A DNA stretch of 64,000 nucleotides from an uncultured Aquitalea sp. (GTDB lineage Bacteria; Pseudomonadota; Gammaproteobacteria; Burkholderiales; Chromobacteriaceae), in NCBI RefSeq assembly GCF_945957525.1, contig NZ_CAMFLA010000007.1:124001-188000 (forward strand), written 5' to 3'. Below, in pieces: positions 25,814-35,946 of this stretch. The notes below the pieces were generated by a model, which ran no database searches, had not been told where the DNA came from, and saw only the letters and a list, made by a program, of their open reading frames with translations. Each line of letters starts with the position of its first letter. Position 1 is the stretch's first letter. The position numbers were made by a program, and so were the translations under genes.

Positions 25814-26509
25814 GAAAACTCCCTGATTCTATTTTTTGCGTCGCCGGCGCTGTCCGTCGCAGCCATGCGAACCGGCTGCGGACACTGACAGGACAAGGCC
25901 AGCCTGAGCCCTCGCGGGCTGGCTTTTGGGGAGGTCATGCTTGACCGGGGCTGGCCGCGTACGGCCGCCCGGCGCTTGCCCGTCTTACGCGGACAAGCCC
26001 TTGCCGGTCGGCATGACCGGTCTTATGGGGTAAGGGTCCATGAGGTTTCCTTTTCTGGCTGAAGGGCAAAGCCCTCGTCAGCAACAGCTAAGGCTTGTCC
26101 TGTCCGCGCCAAAGCGCGGCAAGGTCGGACACGAAGGGTTTTGACGCCATGGCGATGAACGCGCGACAGGCAGGCGCACAGGCAAAAAAACCAACGACAG
26201 GGAAAGGATGAGTAGACGTGGCGCTCACCGCTTGCCAAGGCAAGACAGCGGCGCGGAAGGCGCGCGAATGTCTGGCCGGATCAGTCGGAAATCATGTCGG
26301 AATGACGACTGGGACAGTCCAAGGCTGCGGCCTCCAAGTAATGAGATGCGCGATTGTAGTGAGCTTGCCGAAAGCGAGTCAACGAACACGAACAATCCGA
26401 CTGCAAACATTGTTGCATGGCACAAACAAAGCACGTTTCACCGGCGCGAAACTGAAAAAACCCGCCGCTTCCGCACGGGATGCGACGGGTTTGCCACTTC
26501 AAGAACGGA
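25814..26509 (-). other. Long structured leader of the NRAMP-family gene and intergenic region
   Basis: Almost 700 bases without a convincing protein gene. On the minus strand, GGACAAGCC (26092-26100) can pair with GGCTTGTCC (25991-25999), closing a domain of about 100 bases with internal hairpins. A further strong hairpin (TGTCCGCAGCC / GGCTGC-CGGACA) lies near 25840-25885, shortly before the AGGGAG ribosome site. This looks like a regulatory leader. I could not match it to the M-box, yybP-ykoY or NiCo riboswitch consensus. The left end is beyond the thiC terminator. Confidence 0.5.
26455..26492 (-). terminator. Terminator of thiC
   Basis: Imperfect stem AAACCCGTCGC / GCGGCGGGTTT followed by T residues on the minus strand, 20-55 bases after the thiC stop. 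Confidence 0.75.
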
Positions 26510-28638
<2,129 letters not shown>

Positions 28639-28771
28639 CGATGCTGTGAAGGTAAGGTAAATGTGGGATAATCGCAAGTTATCGTCATGACCCGTTGCCG
28701 GAAAATCCGCCTTGTTTTTCAAGCCACAAGGCGGGGCGCCGCCGGCAGCCATTTCCCTCCGGAGTGAGCAG

Positions 28772-29431
28772 ATGGATTTTGAAAACGCCCGTTTCAACAT
28801 GGTTGAACAACAGATTCGTCCCTGGGATGTGCTGGACACGAAAGTGCTAGACCTGTTGTTTCACGTGAAACGCGAGGAGTTTGTCAGCGCCGACAAGCGC
28901 CTGCTGGCTTTTGTCGATACTGAACTGCCGCTGGCCGATGGCAGCAAGATGCTGCAGCCCAAGCTGGAAGCGCGTCTGGTGCAGGATGCCGGCGTCCAGC
29001 CGCAGGACAAGATCCTGGAAGTGGGTACCGGCAGCGGTTACATGACCGCCTTGCTGGCCAAACTGGGCCGCCATGTTTACAGCGTGGAAATCAACGCCGC
29101 CACCCGCGAAACCGCTGCCGCCAACCTAAAAAAAGCCGGCATCGGCAACGTTACGCTGGTGGAAGGCAACGGTCTGGAAGGTTTGAAGGAACAGGCCCCG
29201 TTCGATGTGATCATCGTCGGCGGTTCGCTGCCGGTAGTGCCGGACAGCCTCAAGGCCCAACTGGCCGTGGGCGGCCGCATGATCGTGATCGTGGGCGATT
29301 TGCCGGTCATGAGCTGCAAGCTGGTGCGCCGCGACAGCGAAAACGCGTTCAGCGAAACGAATCTGTTCGAAACCTGTATCGGTCGTCTGGCTGGCTTTGA
29401 AGCCATCGAGCCGGAACGCTTCGCTTTCTGA
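28772..29431 (+). CDS. Protein-L-isoaspartate O-methyltransferase family protein
   Basis: SAM-dependent methyltransferase of 219 residues in the PIMT family, which repairs isoaspartyl residues in aged proteins. Start at ATG 28772 (MDFENARFNMVEQQIRPWDV) with GGAG upstream. The SAM-binding ILEVGTGSGYMTALLAKLG lies near 76-95 and the VIIVGGSLPVVP block follows. This betaproteobacterial group lacks some residues of classical Pcm, so the substrate is less certain. A perfect parS site is embedded near residue 30 (LFHVKREE). The stop overlaps the rhodanese start by one base, implying translational coupling. Confidence 0.88.
   Translation: MDFENARFNMVEQQIRPWDVLDTKVLDLLFHVKREEFVSADKRLLAFVDTELPLADGSKMLQPKLEARLVQDAGVQPQDKILEVGTGSGYMTALLAKLGRHVYSVEINAATRETAAANLKKAGIGNVTLVEGNGLEGLKEQAPFDVIIVGGSLPVVPDSLKAQLAVGGRMIVIVGDLPVMSCKLVRRDSENAFSETNLFETCIGRLAGFEAIEPERFAF
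28858..28871. promoter_or_regulatory. ParB-binding site parS inside the PIMT-like gene
   Basis: GTTTCACGTGAAAC, a perfect palindromic core, encodes part of LLFHVKR. It is embedded in coding sequence, about 8 kb left of the candidate origin. Confidence 0.85.
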
Positions 29432-29757
29432 TGGTTCGCGAAATCGCCGCGCCGGATCTGGCCGCCTGGCTGGTGGACGGCCAACAGGAACCGCCGTTGC
29501 TGCTGGATGTGCGCGAAGACTGGGAATACCAGCTGGCGCACATCAAGGGCTCGCTGCACATCCCGATGAACCTCATCCCGCTGCGCTTGAGCGAGCTGCC
29601 GGACGACAGGCCCATCGTAACCATCTGCCACCATGGCGTGCGCAGTTACCAGGTGGGGCTGTATCTGGCCAACGCCGGTTTTGACGATGTGATCAGCCTG
29701 CGCGGCGGCGTGGAAGAGTGGGCCTCGGTGGTGGACACCGGCATGGCGCACTACTGA
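29431..29757 (+). CDS. Rhodanese-like sulfurtransferase
   Basis: Single-domain rhodanese of 108 residues. The family motif LLLDVREDWEYQLAHIKGSLHIPMN lies near 23-47. The active-site loop CHHGVRS with its catalytic cysteine lies near 66-72, so it can carry a persulfide. It is translationally coupled to the PIMT-like gene, a pairing commonly seen in betaproteobacteria. The physiological sulfur acceptor is unknown. A terminator follows. Confidence 0.93.
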   Translation: MVREIAAPDLAAWLVDGQQEPPLLLDVREDWEYQLAHIKGSLHIPMNLIPLRLSELPDDRPIVTICHHGVRSYQVGLYLANAGFDDVISLRGGVEEWASVVDTGMAHY

Positions 29758-29777
29758 CAAGGCCTCGGCTCTGACAT

Positions 29778-29810
29778 AAGGCCATTCCCCAGGGAATGGC
29801 CTTTGCTTTT
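29778..29810 (+). terminator. Terminator of the PIMT-rhodanese pair
   Basis: AAGGCCATTCCC / GGGAATGGCCTT stem followed by TGCTTTT, 20 bases after the rhodanese stop. Confidence 0.8.
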
Positions 29811-29865
29811 GAACCCGCCCCTTGCCGGGCAGTCCCACCCCGGACTCAATCCAGACTGCAAACGC

Positions 29866-30588
29866 ATGACCGCTCTGCCCTATCTCTCCCCCGCTCTTGC
29901 TCCCATCCACCCGGACTGGGAAACCGTACTGCGCGCACCCGCGGTGTTCCGCCGCCTGGCCGCCATCGACCGTCAACTCAACGAACTGGCCGCACAAGGC
30001 AAAACCCTGTTTCCCGCTCGCGAAAACATCTTCAACGCGCTGCGCTTTGCTGCGCCGGCGGATGTCAAAGTGGTGATTCTGGGCCAGGACCCCTATCACG
30101 GCGATGGCGAAGCCATGGGGCTATCGTTTTCCGTCCCCTCCGGCGTACGCGTGCCGCCTAGCCTGCGCAACATCTATAAGGAACTGGCGGCCGATCTTGG
30201 CGGCGGTCAGGCGGCCGATGGCGATCTCACCCACTGGGCGAGCCAAGGCGTGTTGCTGCTCAACAGCGTGTTGACGGTGGAAAAGGACAAAGCAGGCAGC
30301 CACGGCAAGCTTGGCTGGCAGGAAGTCACCGACGCCCTGATCGATGCCGTCAACCGGCAAAACCCCGGCTGCGTGTTTCTGTTGTGGGGCAATTGGGCGC
30401 AGGGAAAGGCCGATCGCATCGACGCTGCCCGCCATCTGGTGCTGACCGCCGCGCACCCGTCGCCACTGTCCGCCAGCCGGGGCTTTCACGGCTGCCGCCA
30501 TTTCTCGCAAGTCAACGCCTGGTTGGCCGCACGCGGCCGCGCTACCGTGCAATGGAACCGACAGGCGCTGCAGAACAGCCTGTTCTGA
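29866..30588 (+). CDS. ung: Uracil-DNA glycosylase
   Basis: Family-1 uracil-DNA glycosylase of 240 residues that removes uracil from DNA as the first step of base excision repair. Start at ATG 29866 (MTALPYLSPALAPIHPDW). The water-activating motif GQDPYHG lies at 73-79 with catalytic D75. The DNA-intercalating HPSPLSASRGFHGCRHFS begins near 198. The uracil-binding VLLLNSVLTVE segment is intact. The gene is monocistronic. Confidence 0.97.
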   Translation: MTALPYLSPALAPIHPDWETVLRAPAVFRRLAAIDRQLNELAAQGKTLFPARENIFNALRFAAPADVKVVILGQDPYHGDGEAMGLSFSVPSGVRVPPSLRNIYKELAADLGGGQAADGDLTHWASQGVLLLNSVLTVEKDKAGSHGKLGWQEVTDALIDAVNRQNPGCVFLLWGNWAQGKADRIDAARHLVLTAAHPSPLSASRGFHGCRHFSQVNAWLAARGRATVQWNRQALQNSLF

Positions 30589-30618
30589 ACAACGACGATT
30601 CAGCCAGCGACTATTACG

Positions 30619-30658
30619 CCTGGTATGGCCAGCCCTCACCGGCGCAAGCCATACCAGG
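30619..30658. repeat. Inverted repeat after ung
   Basis: Perfect 11-base arms CCTGGTATGGC and GCCATACCAGG separated by 18 bases, about 30 bases after the ung stop. It lacks a T-tract but may form a transcript-end hairpin. Confidence 0.6.
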
Positions 30659-30751
30659 ACGCACGCAACCCAATCCGGTAAGGGATTCGTGCTTTCCATC
30701 CCCCCCTCATTGCCCTAATCTAGCAAGGGTCATTACTTTCTCTCGCCCATC

Positions 30752-32068
30752 GTGGATATTCTTACCCTCTTCGTGCTGATTCTGATCAACGGCGTGTTCG
30801 CCATGTCTGAAATCGCCGTGGTGTCTTCTCGCAAAGTCAGACTGCAGCAATGGGCGGAGGAAGGCCGGCGCGGCGCGCGCTCGGCCATCCGCTTGGCCGA
30901 AGAGCCCACACGCTTCCTCTCCACCGTGCAAATCGGCATCACCAGCATCAGCATCCTGTCCGGCGTCTATGGCGAAGCCGCGCTGTCAGACCATCTGCGC
31001 CAGTGGCTGGAAAGCACGTTTCCGCAGTTGCATCCCTACAGCCACCCGCTGTCTTTCGTACTGATGGTGGCCATGGTGACCGCGCTGTCGCTGGTGTTTG
31101 GCGAGCTGGTGCCCAAACGGCTGGCCATGCTGAATCCGGAAGGCATCGCCTGCACCCTGTCGCCACCCATGCTGGCCTTGTCGAGGCTCACCTCGCCGCT
31201 GGTGCGACTGCTCAGCCGCATCACCGATGCCCTGCTGCGCCTGATCGGCGCGCGTAAAAGCGACGAACCCTCCATCACCGAAGAAGAAATCCGCGTCTTG
31301 ATGGAGCAAGGCGCGGACGAAGGCGTATTCGATCGCGCCGAACAGGAACTGGTGGAAAACATCTTCCGCCTGGACGACCGCAAGGTAGCGGCAGTGATGA
31401 CGCCCCGCAAAGACATCGTTTCCATCGATATCGAAGACAGCTTCGACGACAATCGCCGCTTGCTGGTGGAACACGGCTACAACCGCTTTCCGGTATGCAA
31501 GGGCGGCATGGAGCAGGTGCTGGGCATTCTCGACACCAAACGCATGCTGGATCGCCTGCTGACCGGGGAAAAAGCCGACTTCATCGCGGATCTGGAAGAA
31601 CCGCTGTATGTGCCGGCCACCGTTACCCTGATGCAACTGATGGAGCAGTTCAAACTGGCGCGCACGCATCTGGCGCTGGTTGTGGATGAATACGGCGAAC
31701 TGGAAGGTCTCGTCACCATGAACGACGTGCTGGAAACCATTGTGGGCGACATGCCGGCCGCCTCGCTGGGCGAAGACGATGAAATCGTGCAACGCGAAGA
31801 CGGCAGCTATCTGGTGGATGGCATGGTGACGCTGGACGACTTCCGCCAGTACTTCGACGTGGACGAGCTGCTGCCCGGCGAGGACACCGGCAACATCCAT
31901 ACCCTGGGCGGCGTCATGATGTACCAGCTGGGACGCGTACCGGCGGTGACCGACCGTTTTGACTGGCTGGAATTCAGCTTTGAAGTGGTGGACATGGATC
32001 GCACCCGCGTGGACAAACTGATGGTGATCCGGCGGGAAGCCGACACGCTGGAGCGCAATGACAACTGA
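30752..32068 (+). CDS. CNNM/HlyC-CorC family membrane protein with CBS domains
   Basis: Membrane protein of 438 residues with GTG start (30752). The N-terminal DUF21/CNNM transmembrane domain covers about 1-170. Two CBS domains follow around 210-335 (TPRKDIVSIDIED, then LVVDEYGELEGLVTMNDVLE). The C-terminal CorC_HlyC domain covers about 345-430. Homologues such as CorC, PaeA/YtfL and TlyC-type proteins are linked to Mg2+/Co2+ or polyamine efflux; the substrate here is open. The name haemolysin used for some relatives is probably misleading. Confidence 0.9.
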   Translation: MDILTLFVLILINGVFAMSEIAVVSSRKVRLQQWAEEGRRGARSAIRLAEEPTRFLSTVQIGITSISILSGVYGEAALSDHLRQWLESTFPQLHPYSHPLSFVLMVAMVTALSLVFGELVPKRLAMLNPEGIACTLSPPMLALSRLTSPLVRLLSRITDALLRLIGARKSDEPSITEEEIRVLMEQGADEGVFDRAEQELVENIFRLDDRKVAAVMTPRKDIVSIDIEDSFDDNRRLLVEHGYNRFPVCKGGMEQVLGILDTKRMLDRLLTGEKADFIADLEEPLYVPATVTLMQLMEQFKLARTHLALVVDEYGELEGLVTMNDVLETIVGDMPAASLGEDDEIVQREDGSYLVDGMVTLDDFRQYFDVDELLPGEDTGNIHTLGGVMMYQLGRVPAVTDRFDWLEFSFEVVDMDRTRVDKLMVIRREADTLERNDN

Positions 32069-32096
32069 AGCTGCTTGCCGCAGCACCCCATTAAGC

Positions 32097-32160
32097 GCGG
32101 CTAACAAAAATCACTATTACGGCTGAGGCGCAATGCAGCATCAGCAATGTTGTTAGCCGC
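32097..32160. repeat. 64-bp element with 11-bp terminal inverted repeats
   Basis: GCGGCTAACAA at 32097-32107 is matched by TTGTTAGCCGC at 32150-32160. The same GCGGCTAACAA word starts the repeat at 51066. No coding capacity. It could be a miniature mobile element remnant or a transcript-end hairpin. Confidence 0.55.
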
Positions 32161-32168
32161 TCTGAACG

Positions 32169-32194
32169 ACAAAGCCCGCGCAAGCGGGCTTTGT
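32169..32194. terminator. Bidirectional terminator between CNNM and antiporter genes
   Basis: ACAAAGCCCGC / GCGGGCTTTGT with a GCAA loop, identical in its stem and loop to the hairpin at 11719-11746, between convergent genes. Confidence 0.8.
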
Positions 32195-32214
32195 GCTGAC
32201 TGGCTACGCGGTTC

Positions 32215-33420
32215 TTACCCTGGAGTCGCTTCCGCCCGCCGCAGGCGATCCACCGGAATAAAAGCAAAGGGATTGAGCAGGATGGAAACAATGGCGCCGG
32301 CCAGCACCAGCGATTGCGCCAGAGAGCCCATCAGGCCCAGCGTTACCCCCAGCCCCGCCAGAATGAAAGAGAACTCGCCAATCTGCGCCAGGCTGGCCGC
32401 CACCGTCAGCGCCGAATGATGCGGTCGCCGGAACAAGCGCACGATCAGATACGCCCCAGCCGATTTTCCCAACACAATGATCAGCACCGTGGCCAGCACT
32501 TCCGGAAAATGCTTCAACGCCACTTGCGGGTCGAACAGCATGCCCACCGAAACAAAAAACAGCACCGAAAAAGCATCCCGCAAGGGCATGGTTTCCTCGG
32601 CGGCGCGATGCGACAAGGGCGACTCCGCCACCACCATGCCGGCGAAGAAGGCTCCCAGCGCAAAAGACACGTCAAACAACAAGGACGCGCCGTAGGCCAC
32701 CCCCAGCGCCGTGGACAACACTGCCAGACGGAACAGCTCCCGACTGCCGGTATAAACAATCCGCTCCAGCATCCATGGCAAAAAACGCCGGCCCACCAGC
32801 AACATCAGCGCCACGAAAGCCGCCACCTTGCCCAGCGTCAGGGTGATAGTCCACAGCACCGCGCCGCCGCTCACCCCGGTTTCGCCCTTGCCGCCCAACA
32901 CACCGGAAAACACCGGCAGCAACACCAGCGTCAACACCATCACCAGGTCTTCCACCACCAGCCAGCCCACCGCAATCTTACCGTCTTCGGTCTGCTCCAT
33001 CTCCCTGTCCTGCAGCGCCTTGAGCAACACCACCGTACTGGCGGTGGACAAGGCCAGACCAAACATCAGCCCCTCTCCCAGCGGCCAGCCCAACAGCCAG
33101 CCAAGGCCGCAACCCAGCAAAGTAGCGAGGACAATTTGCACTAAAGCGCCGGGCAGCGCGATAGATTTCACCGATAAAAGATCTTTGACCGAGAAGTGCA
33201 AACCAACGCCGAACATCAGCAAAATAACACCCATCTCCGCCAATTGAGGCGCAATCTGGCTATCTGCGGTAAAGCCGGGCGTAAACGGCCCAACCAGAAT
33301 GCCGGCCATGAGATAGCCCACCAGCGGCGGCAGTTTCAGGCGCAGGGCGAGTATGCCCAAGGCAAAGGCAAACACCAGGCTGCCGACGATGGTGGTGATG
33401 AGTGGGGTGTGATGGAGCAT
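32215..33420 (-). CDS. YbaL-like CPA2 cation:proton antiporter, lacking the TrkA-N domain
   Basis: Inner-membrane antiporter of 401 residues closely following E. coli YbaL in sequence order (HHTPLITTIVGSLVFAFALG, ELGVILLMFGVGLHFS-type and SFALGAFFAGMVVAESPLSHRAA segments), with about 12 membrane spans. YbaL and KefB/C are about 560-600 residues because of a C-terminal nucleotide-binding TrkA-N domain. Here the protein ends right after the last membrane span (NPFAFIPVDRLRR). No continuation is visible downstream. It either lost ligand gating or belongs to a short subtype. Confidence 0.88.
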   Translation of the reverse strand: MLHHTPLITTIVGSLVFAFALGILALRLKLPPLVGYLMAGILVGPFTPGFTADSQIAPQLAEMGVILLMFGVGLHFSVKDLLSVKSIALPGALVQIVLATLLGCGLGWLLGWPLGEGLMFGLALSTASTVVLLKALQDREMEQTEDGKIAVGWLVVEDLVMVLTLVLLPVFSGVLGGKGETGVSGGAVLWTITLTLGKVAAFVALMLLVGRRFLPWMLERIVYTGSRELFRLAVLSTALGVAYGASLLFDVSFALGAFFAGMVVAESPLSHRAAEETMPLRDAFSVLFFVSVGMLFDPQVALKHFPEVLATVLIIVLGKSAGAYLIVRLFRRPHHSALTVAASLAQIGEFSFILAGLGVTLGLMGSLAQSLVLAGAIVSILLNPFAFIPVDRLRRAEATPG

Positions 33421-33733
33421 GGCGCGGGTCCTCCCCGATTACTGGCGACTCTCTGACAGAGAGTGTCATCCAGTGATGGTTCCGACCGAATTTATGATTT
33501 CGCGCAAAAAACAAAGAATCAGTACAAAGTCATTATCTTTGAAACAAGCGAGTCTCTCGCGTGGCCTGCTTGTCGTCGGCAACGCCATCGCCCCTTGCTT
33601 GTTGTGTTCAGGCAAAAACACAGGTTATCCGGGATAACGGGCTTGCATAGGAAACAGCTGCGGCCGGTGAAAACGCTTTCTTCCCGGCGGCGCGCGACGT
33701 ATGCTGCCTCCACGCCGCCCTCAAGGACACAGC
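33421..33733. other. Intergenic region with no recognised feature
   Basis: Gap of 313 bases between the divergent antiporter and outer-membrane protein genes. It contains an AT-richer part near 33500-33545 that may hold promoters. I see no RNA family, hairpin terminator or credible small gene. Confidence 0.5.
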
Positions 33734-34411
33734 ATGCCCACCTTTCGCCTGCCCGCCATCATTTTGCTGTGCGTTTGCGCCGTCAGCCATGCCGAGGAAA
33801 AGGTACGCACCGCTACGCTGAGTCTGGCGGGCAACGCTTATCAAACCGCCTCCGGTCAGGCCGGCAAACTGCAGCTGAATCTCAATCTGCGCCACGACAC
33901 AGCCTACGGCAGCCTGTTCATTCAAGACGGCGAAGCCGGCATCGCGTTTCCGGCGCCGGCGGGTTGGGTGTCGCTGGGCCTGGCCAACGAAGCGCAATGG
34001 CCGCTGGGCGGCCCCACCGGCCATATGATGAGCGTGCTGCGCTATGGCGTGGACTTGCCCGACGACGGCTCGATCTCGCTGGGCTGGGCAGACCGGGTAG
34101 GCAAAGGCCGGCCAGGCCAGTTGTGGGTGATGAACGCCGAGATTTCCCTCGGCCATTACGCAGGCCAGCGTTTCAGCCTGCAAGGCTGGGCCAGCCGCGG
34201 CGACGGCCAGCGTTCGGTCTCAATGGGTTATCAGCCCGCAGACAGCGGCGGCAGACTGGAGCAGGCCAATCTGCTGCTCATGATGCGCCACATTATCGAC
34301 TCGCGCTGGTCGCTGGATGTGGGCGCCGGCAGCCGTTGGCAAGCCGATGTGAACCAGAACCACACATCAGGCTGGCAGCTGGTATCGCTGCTCAACTACA
34401 AGCTGTGGTGA
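33734..34411 (+). CDS. Hypothetical outer-membrane beta-barrel-like protein
   Basis: Secreted protein of 225 residues. Start at ATG 33734 with AAGGA upstream. A signal peptide ends near SHA (residue 20). The mature part alternates hydrophobic and polar residues in short strands (for example AYGSLFIQDG, GWVSLGLANE, SISLGWADRV). It ends in an aromatic residue (LLNYKLW), as outer-membrane barrels usually do. It does not match a family I recognise; MipA-like or PagL-like folds are possible. Its 3' end overlaps the convergent GNAT by 20 bases. Confidence 0.65.
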   Translation: MPTFRLPAIILLCVCAVSHAEEKVRTATLSLAGNAYQTASGQAGKLQLNLNLRHDTAYGSLFIQDGEAGIAFPAPAGWVSLGLANEAQWPLGGPTGHMMSVLRYGVDLPDDGSISLGWADRVGKGRPGQLWVMNAEISLGHYAGQRFSLQGWASRGDGQRSVSMGYQPADSGGRLEQANLLLMMRHIIDSRWSLDVGAGSRWQADVNQNHTSGWQLVSLLNYKLW

Positions 34412-34916
34412 CGCTGGCCGGGTCCAGGTAGCGCCCGCACACCGCCGTGCGGCGCGAACCATGGTTGCGCCTTTCGTCTTCAAACGCGCCGAGCACGGCA
34501 AAACCCGCCTTGCGCATCATGCCGGCCGAACCGGCATTTTCTTCATGCCTGTCCGCGCACACCCAGCGTGCTCCTTCTTCGGCCAACCTTGCGCAGGCAG
34601 CCAGCAGCAGCCGGCTGCCCCACCCTTGCCCGGCAAGACGCCTGCTGACCACTGCTTCAATCACGTAAGCCGCCTGTTCCGGCGGAATGCTCGACGGTCG
34701 GTAAGCAGGGTAATGATCGGCGCGACAGTACAGCATCACGCCCAGCAATTCCCCCTCCGCTTCCAGTACCACACCAGCCACCTCGCCAGAGGCCAGCTGC
34801 GCGGCTGTTTGCCGAACGCCATCTTCCGGCAGCCAGTTCCAGGGGTTGGCACCCTCCTGCAGGATGAACGCCGGCAACAAGGCCGCGTCCGACGGGGCGG
34901 CAGATCGAATCCGCAT
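34392..34916 (-). CDS. GNAT acetyltransferase
   Basis: GNAT of 174 residues starting MRIRSAAPSDAALLPAFILQ. The acetyl-CoA loop is RLAGQGWGSRLLLAACARLAEEG near 93-115. HEENAGSAGMMRKAGFAVLG closes the domain. It carries an antisense-strand copy of the TTGGCCGAAG word read in the sense direction as ARLAEEG. The substrate is unknown. It overlaps the outer-membrane protein gene tail to tail. Confidence 0.82.
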   Translation of the reverse strand: MRIRSAAPSDAALLPAFILQEGANPWNWLPEDGVRQTAAQLASGEVAGVVLEAEGELLGVMLYCRADHYPAYRPSSIPPEQAAYVIEAVVSRRLAGQGWGSRLLLAACARLAEEGARWVCADRHEENAGSAGMMRKAGFAVLGAFEDERRNHGSRRTAVCGRYLDPASVTTACS

Positions 34917-34939
34917 GTCAGTTCCTTGGGGATAAAGTC

Positions 34940-34966
34940 AAAAAAGCCGGCTATCCGCCGGCTTTA
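34940..34966 (-). terminator. Terminator of the epimerase-glycosyltransferase operon
   Basis: AAAGCCGGC / GCCGGCTTT stem with six T residues on the minus strand, immediately after the epimerase stop at 34969. Confidence 0.85.
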
Positions 34967-34968
34967 TT

Positions 34969-35946
34969 TCAGCACTGATGGTAATCGCGATACCAATCGA
35001 CAAAGCGCTGCATGCCTTCCGCCAGCGGCGTATCCGGCGAGAAACCCACCGCGGCGCGCAAGCGGGCGGTATCGGCGTAAGTTACCGGCACATCGCCATC
35101 CTGCATCGGATGGTAGCTTTTTACCGCCTCACGGCCGCATGCAGCCTCCGTAGCGGCGATAAAGTCCATCAGCTGGGCCGGATTATGGTTGCCGATGTTA
35201 AACAGCGCATAGGGCGGTTTCTGGCCCATATCGGCCGGGATGTGTGTCATCACCCGCAGCACCCCCTCGACGATGTCGTCGATATAGGTGAAATCGCGCT
35301 GCATTTTGCCGTGATTGAACACCTTGATGGTGTCGCCTTTGAGAATGGCTTCGGTAAACAGCCAGGGCGCCATGTCCGGACGGCCCCAGGGGCCGTACAC
35401 GGTGAAGAAGCGCAGCCCGGTAACGGGCAAGCGGTACAGATGGGCGTAACTGTGCGCCATCACCTCGTTGGCTTTCTTGGTGGCGGCGTAGAAGCTTACC
35501 GGCTCGTCCACCCGGTCATCCTCGGAAAACGGCACTTTGGCGTTTTTGCCGTACACGCTGCTGGAGCTGGCGTAAACGAGGTGGCGCACCGGGTGGCGGC
35601 GGCAGGCTTCCAGCATATTGGTCATGCCCAACAGATTGCTCTGCGCGTACACGTGCGGGTTCTGGATGGAATAGCGTACGCCGGCCTGGGCGGCCAGATG
35701 AATGACGTAATCAAAGCCGCCTTCGGCAAACAGCACGTCCAGCGCCTCCCAGTCCGCCAGATCCAGCTTGTGAAACACAAAGCCTTCCCGGCCCGTCAGC
35801 GTTGCAAGACGGGCATGTTTCAGGCTTACCGCGTAGTAATCATTGAGATTGTCCACGCCGGTAAGCGATACACCGCCCTGATCCAGCAGCTTTTCACACA
35901 CAGCGCGACCAATGAAACCGGCGGCGCCGGTAACCAGTACTTTCAT
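34969..35946 (-). CDS. NAD-dependent nucleotide-sugar epimerase, UDP-glucuronate 4-epimerase type
   Basis: Extended short-chain dehydrogenase of 325 residues. Start at ATG 35946 (MKVLVTGAAGFIGRAVCEKL), with the NAD-binding GxxGxxG motif at 7-13. The catalytic YAATK (Tyr-x-x-x-Lys) lies near 152-156. The SSSSVYGKNAKVPFSEDD and YGPWGRPDMAPWLFTEAI blocks are typical of UDP-glucuronate/galacturonate 4-epimerases used for surface polysaccharides. The ATG overlaps the stop of the upstream glycosyltransferase (ATGA), implying translational coupling and a shared role in lipopolysaccharide or capsule assembly. Confidence 0.92.
   Translation of the reverse strand: MKVLVTGAAGFIGRAVCEKLLDQGGVSLTGVDNLNDYYAVSLKHARLATLTGREGFVFHKLDLADWEALDVLFAEGGFDYVIHLAAQAGVRYSIQNPHVYAQSNLLGMTNMLEACRRHPVRHLVYASSSSVYGKNAKVPFSEDDRVDEPVSFYAATKKANEVMAHSYAHLYRLPVTGLRFFTVYGPWGRPDMAPWLFTEAILKGDTIKVFNHGKMQRDFTYIDDIVEGVLRVMTHIPADMGQKPPYALFNIGNHNPAQLMDFIAATEAACGREAVKSYHPMQDGDVPVTYADTARLRAAVGFSPDTPLAEGMQRFVDWYRDYHQC

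Noticed and set aside
25814-26240. Assignment of the NRAMP leader to a known riboswitch (M-box, yybP-ykoY)
   Set aside because: I could not find the conserved core sequences of either class by eye.
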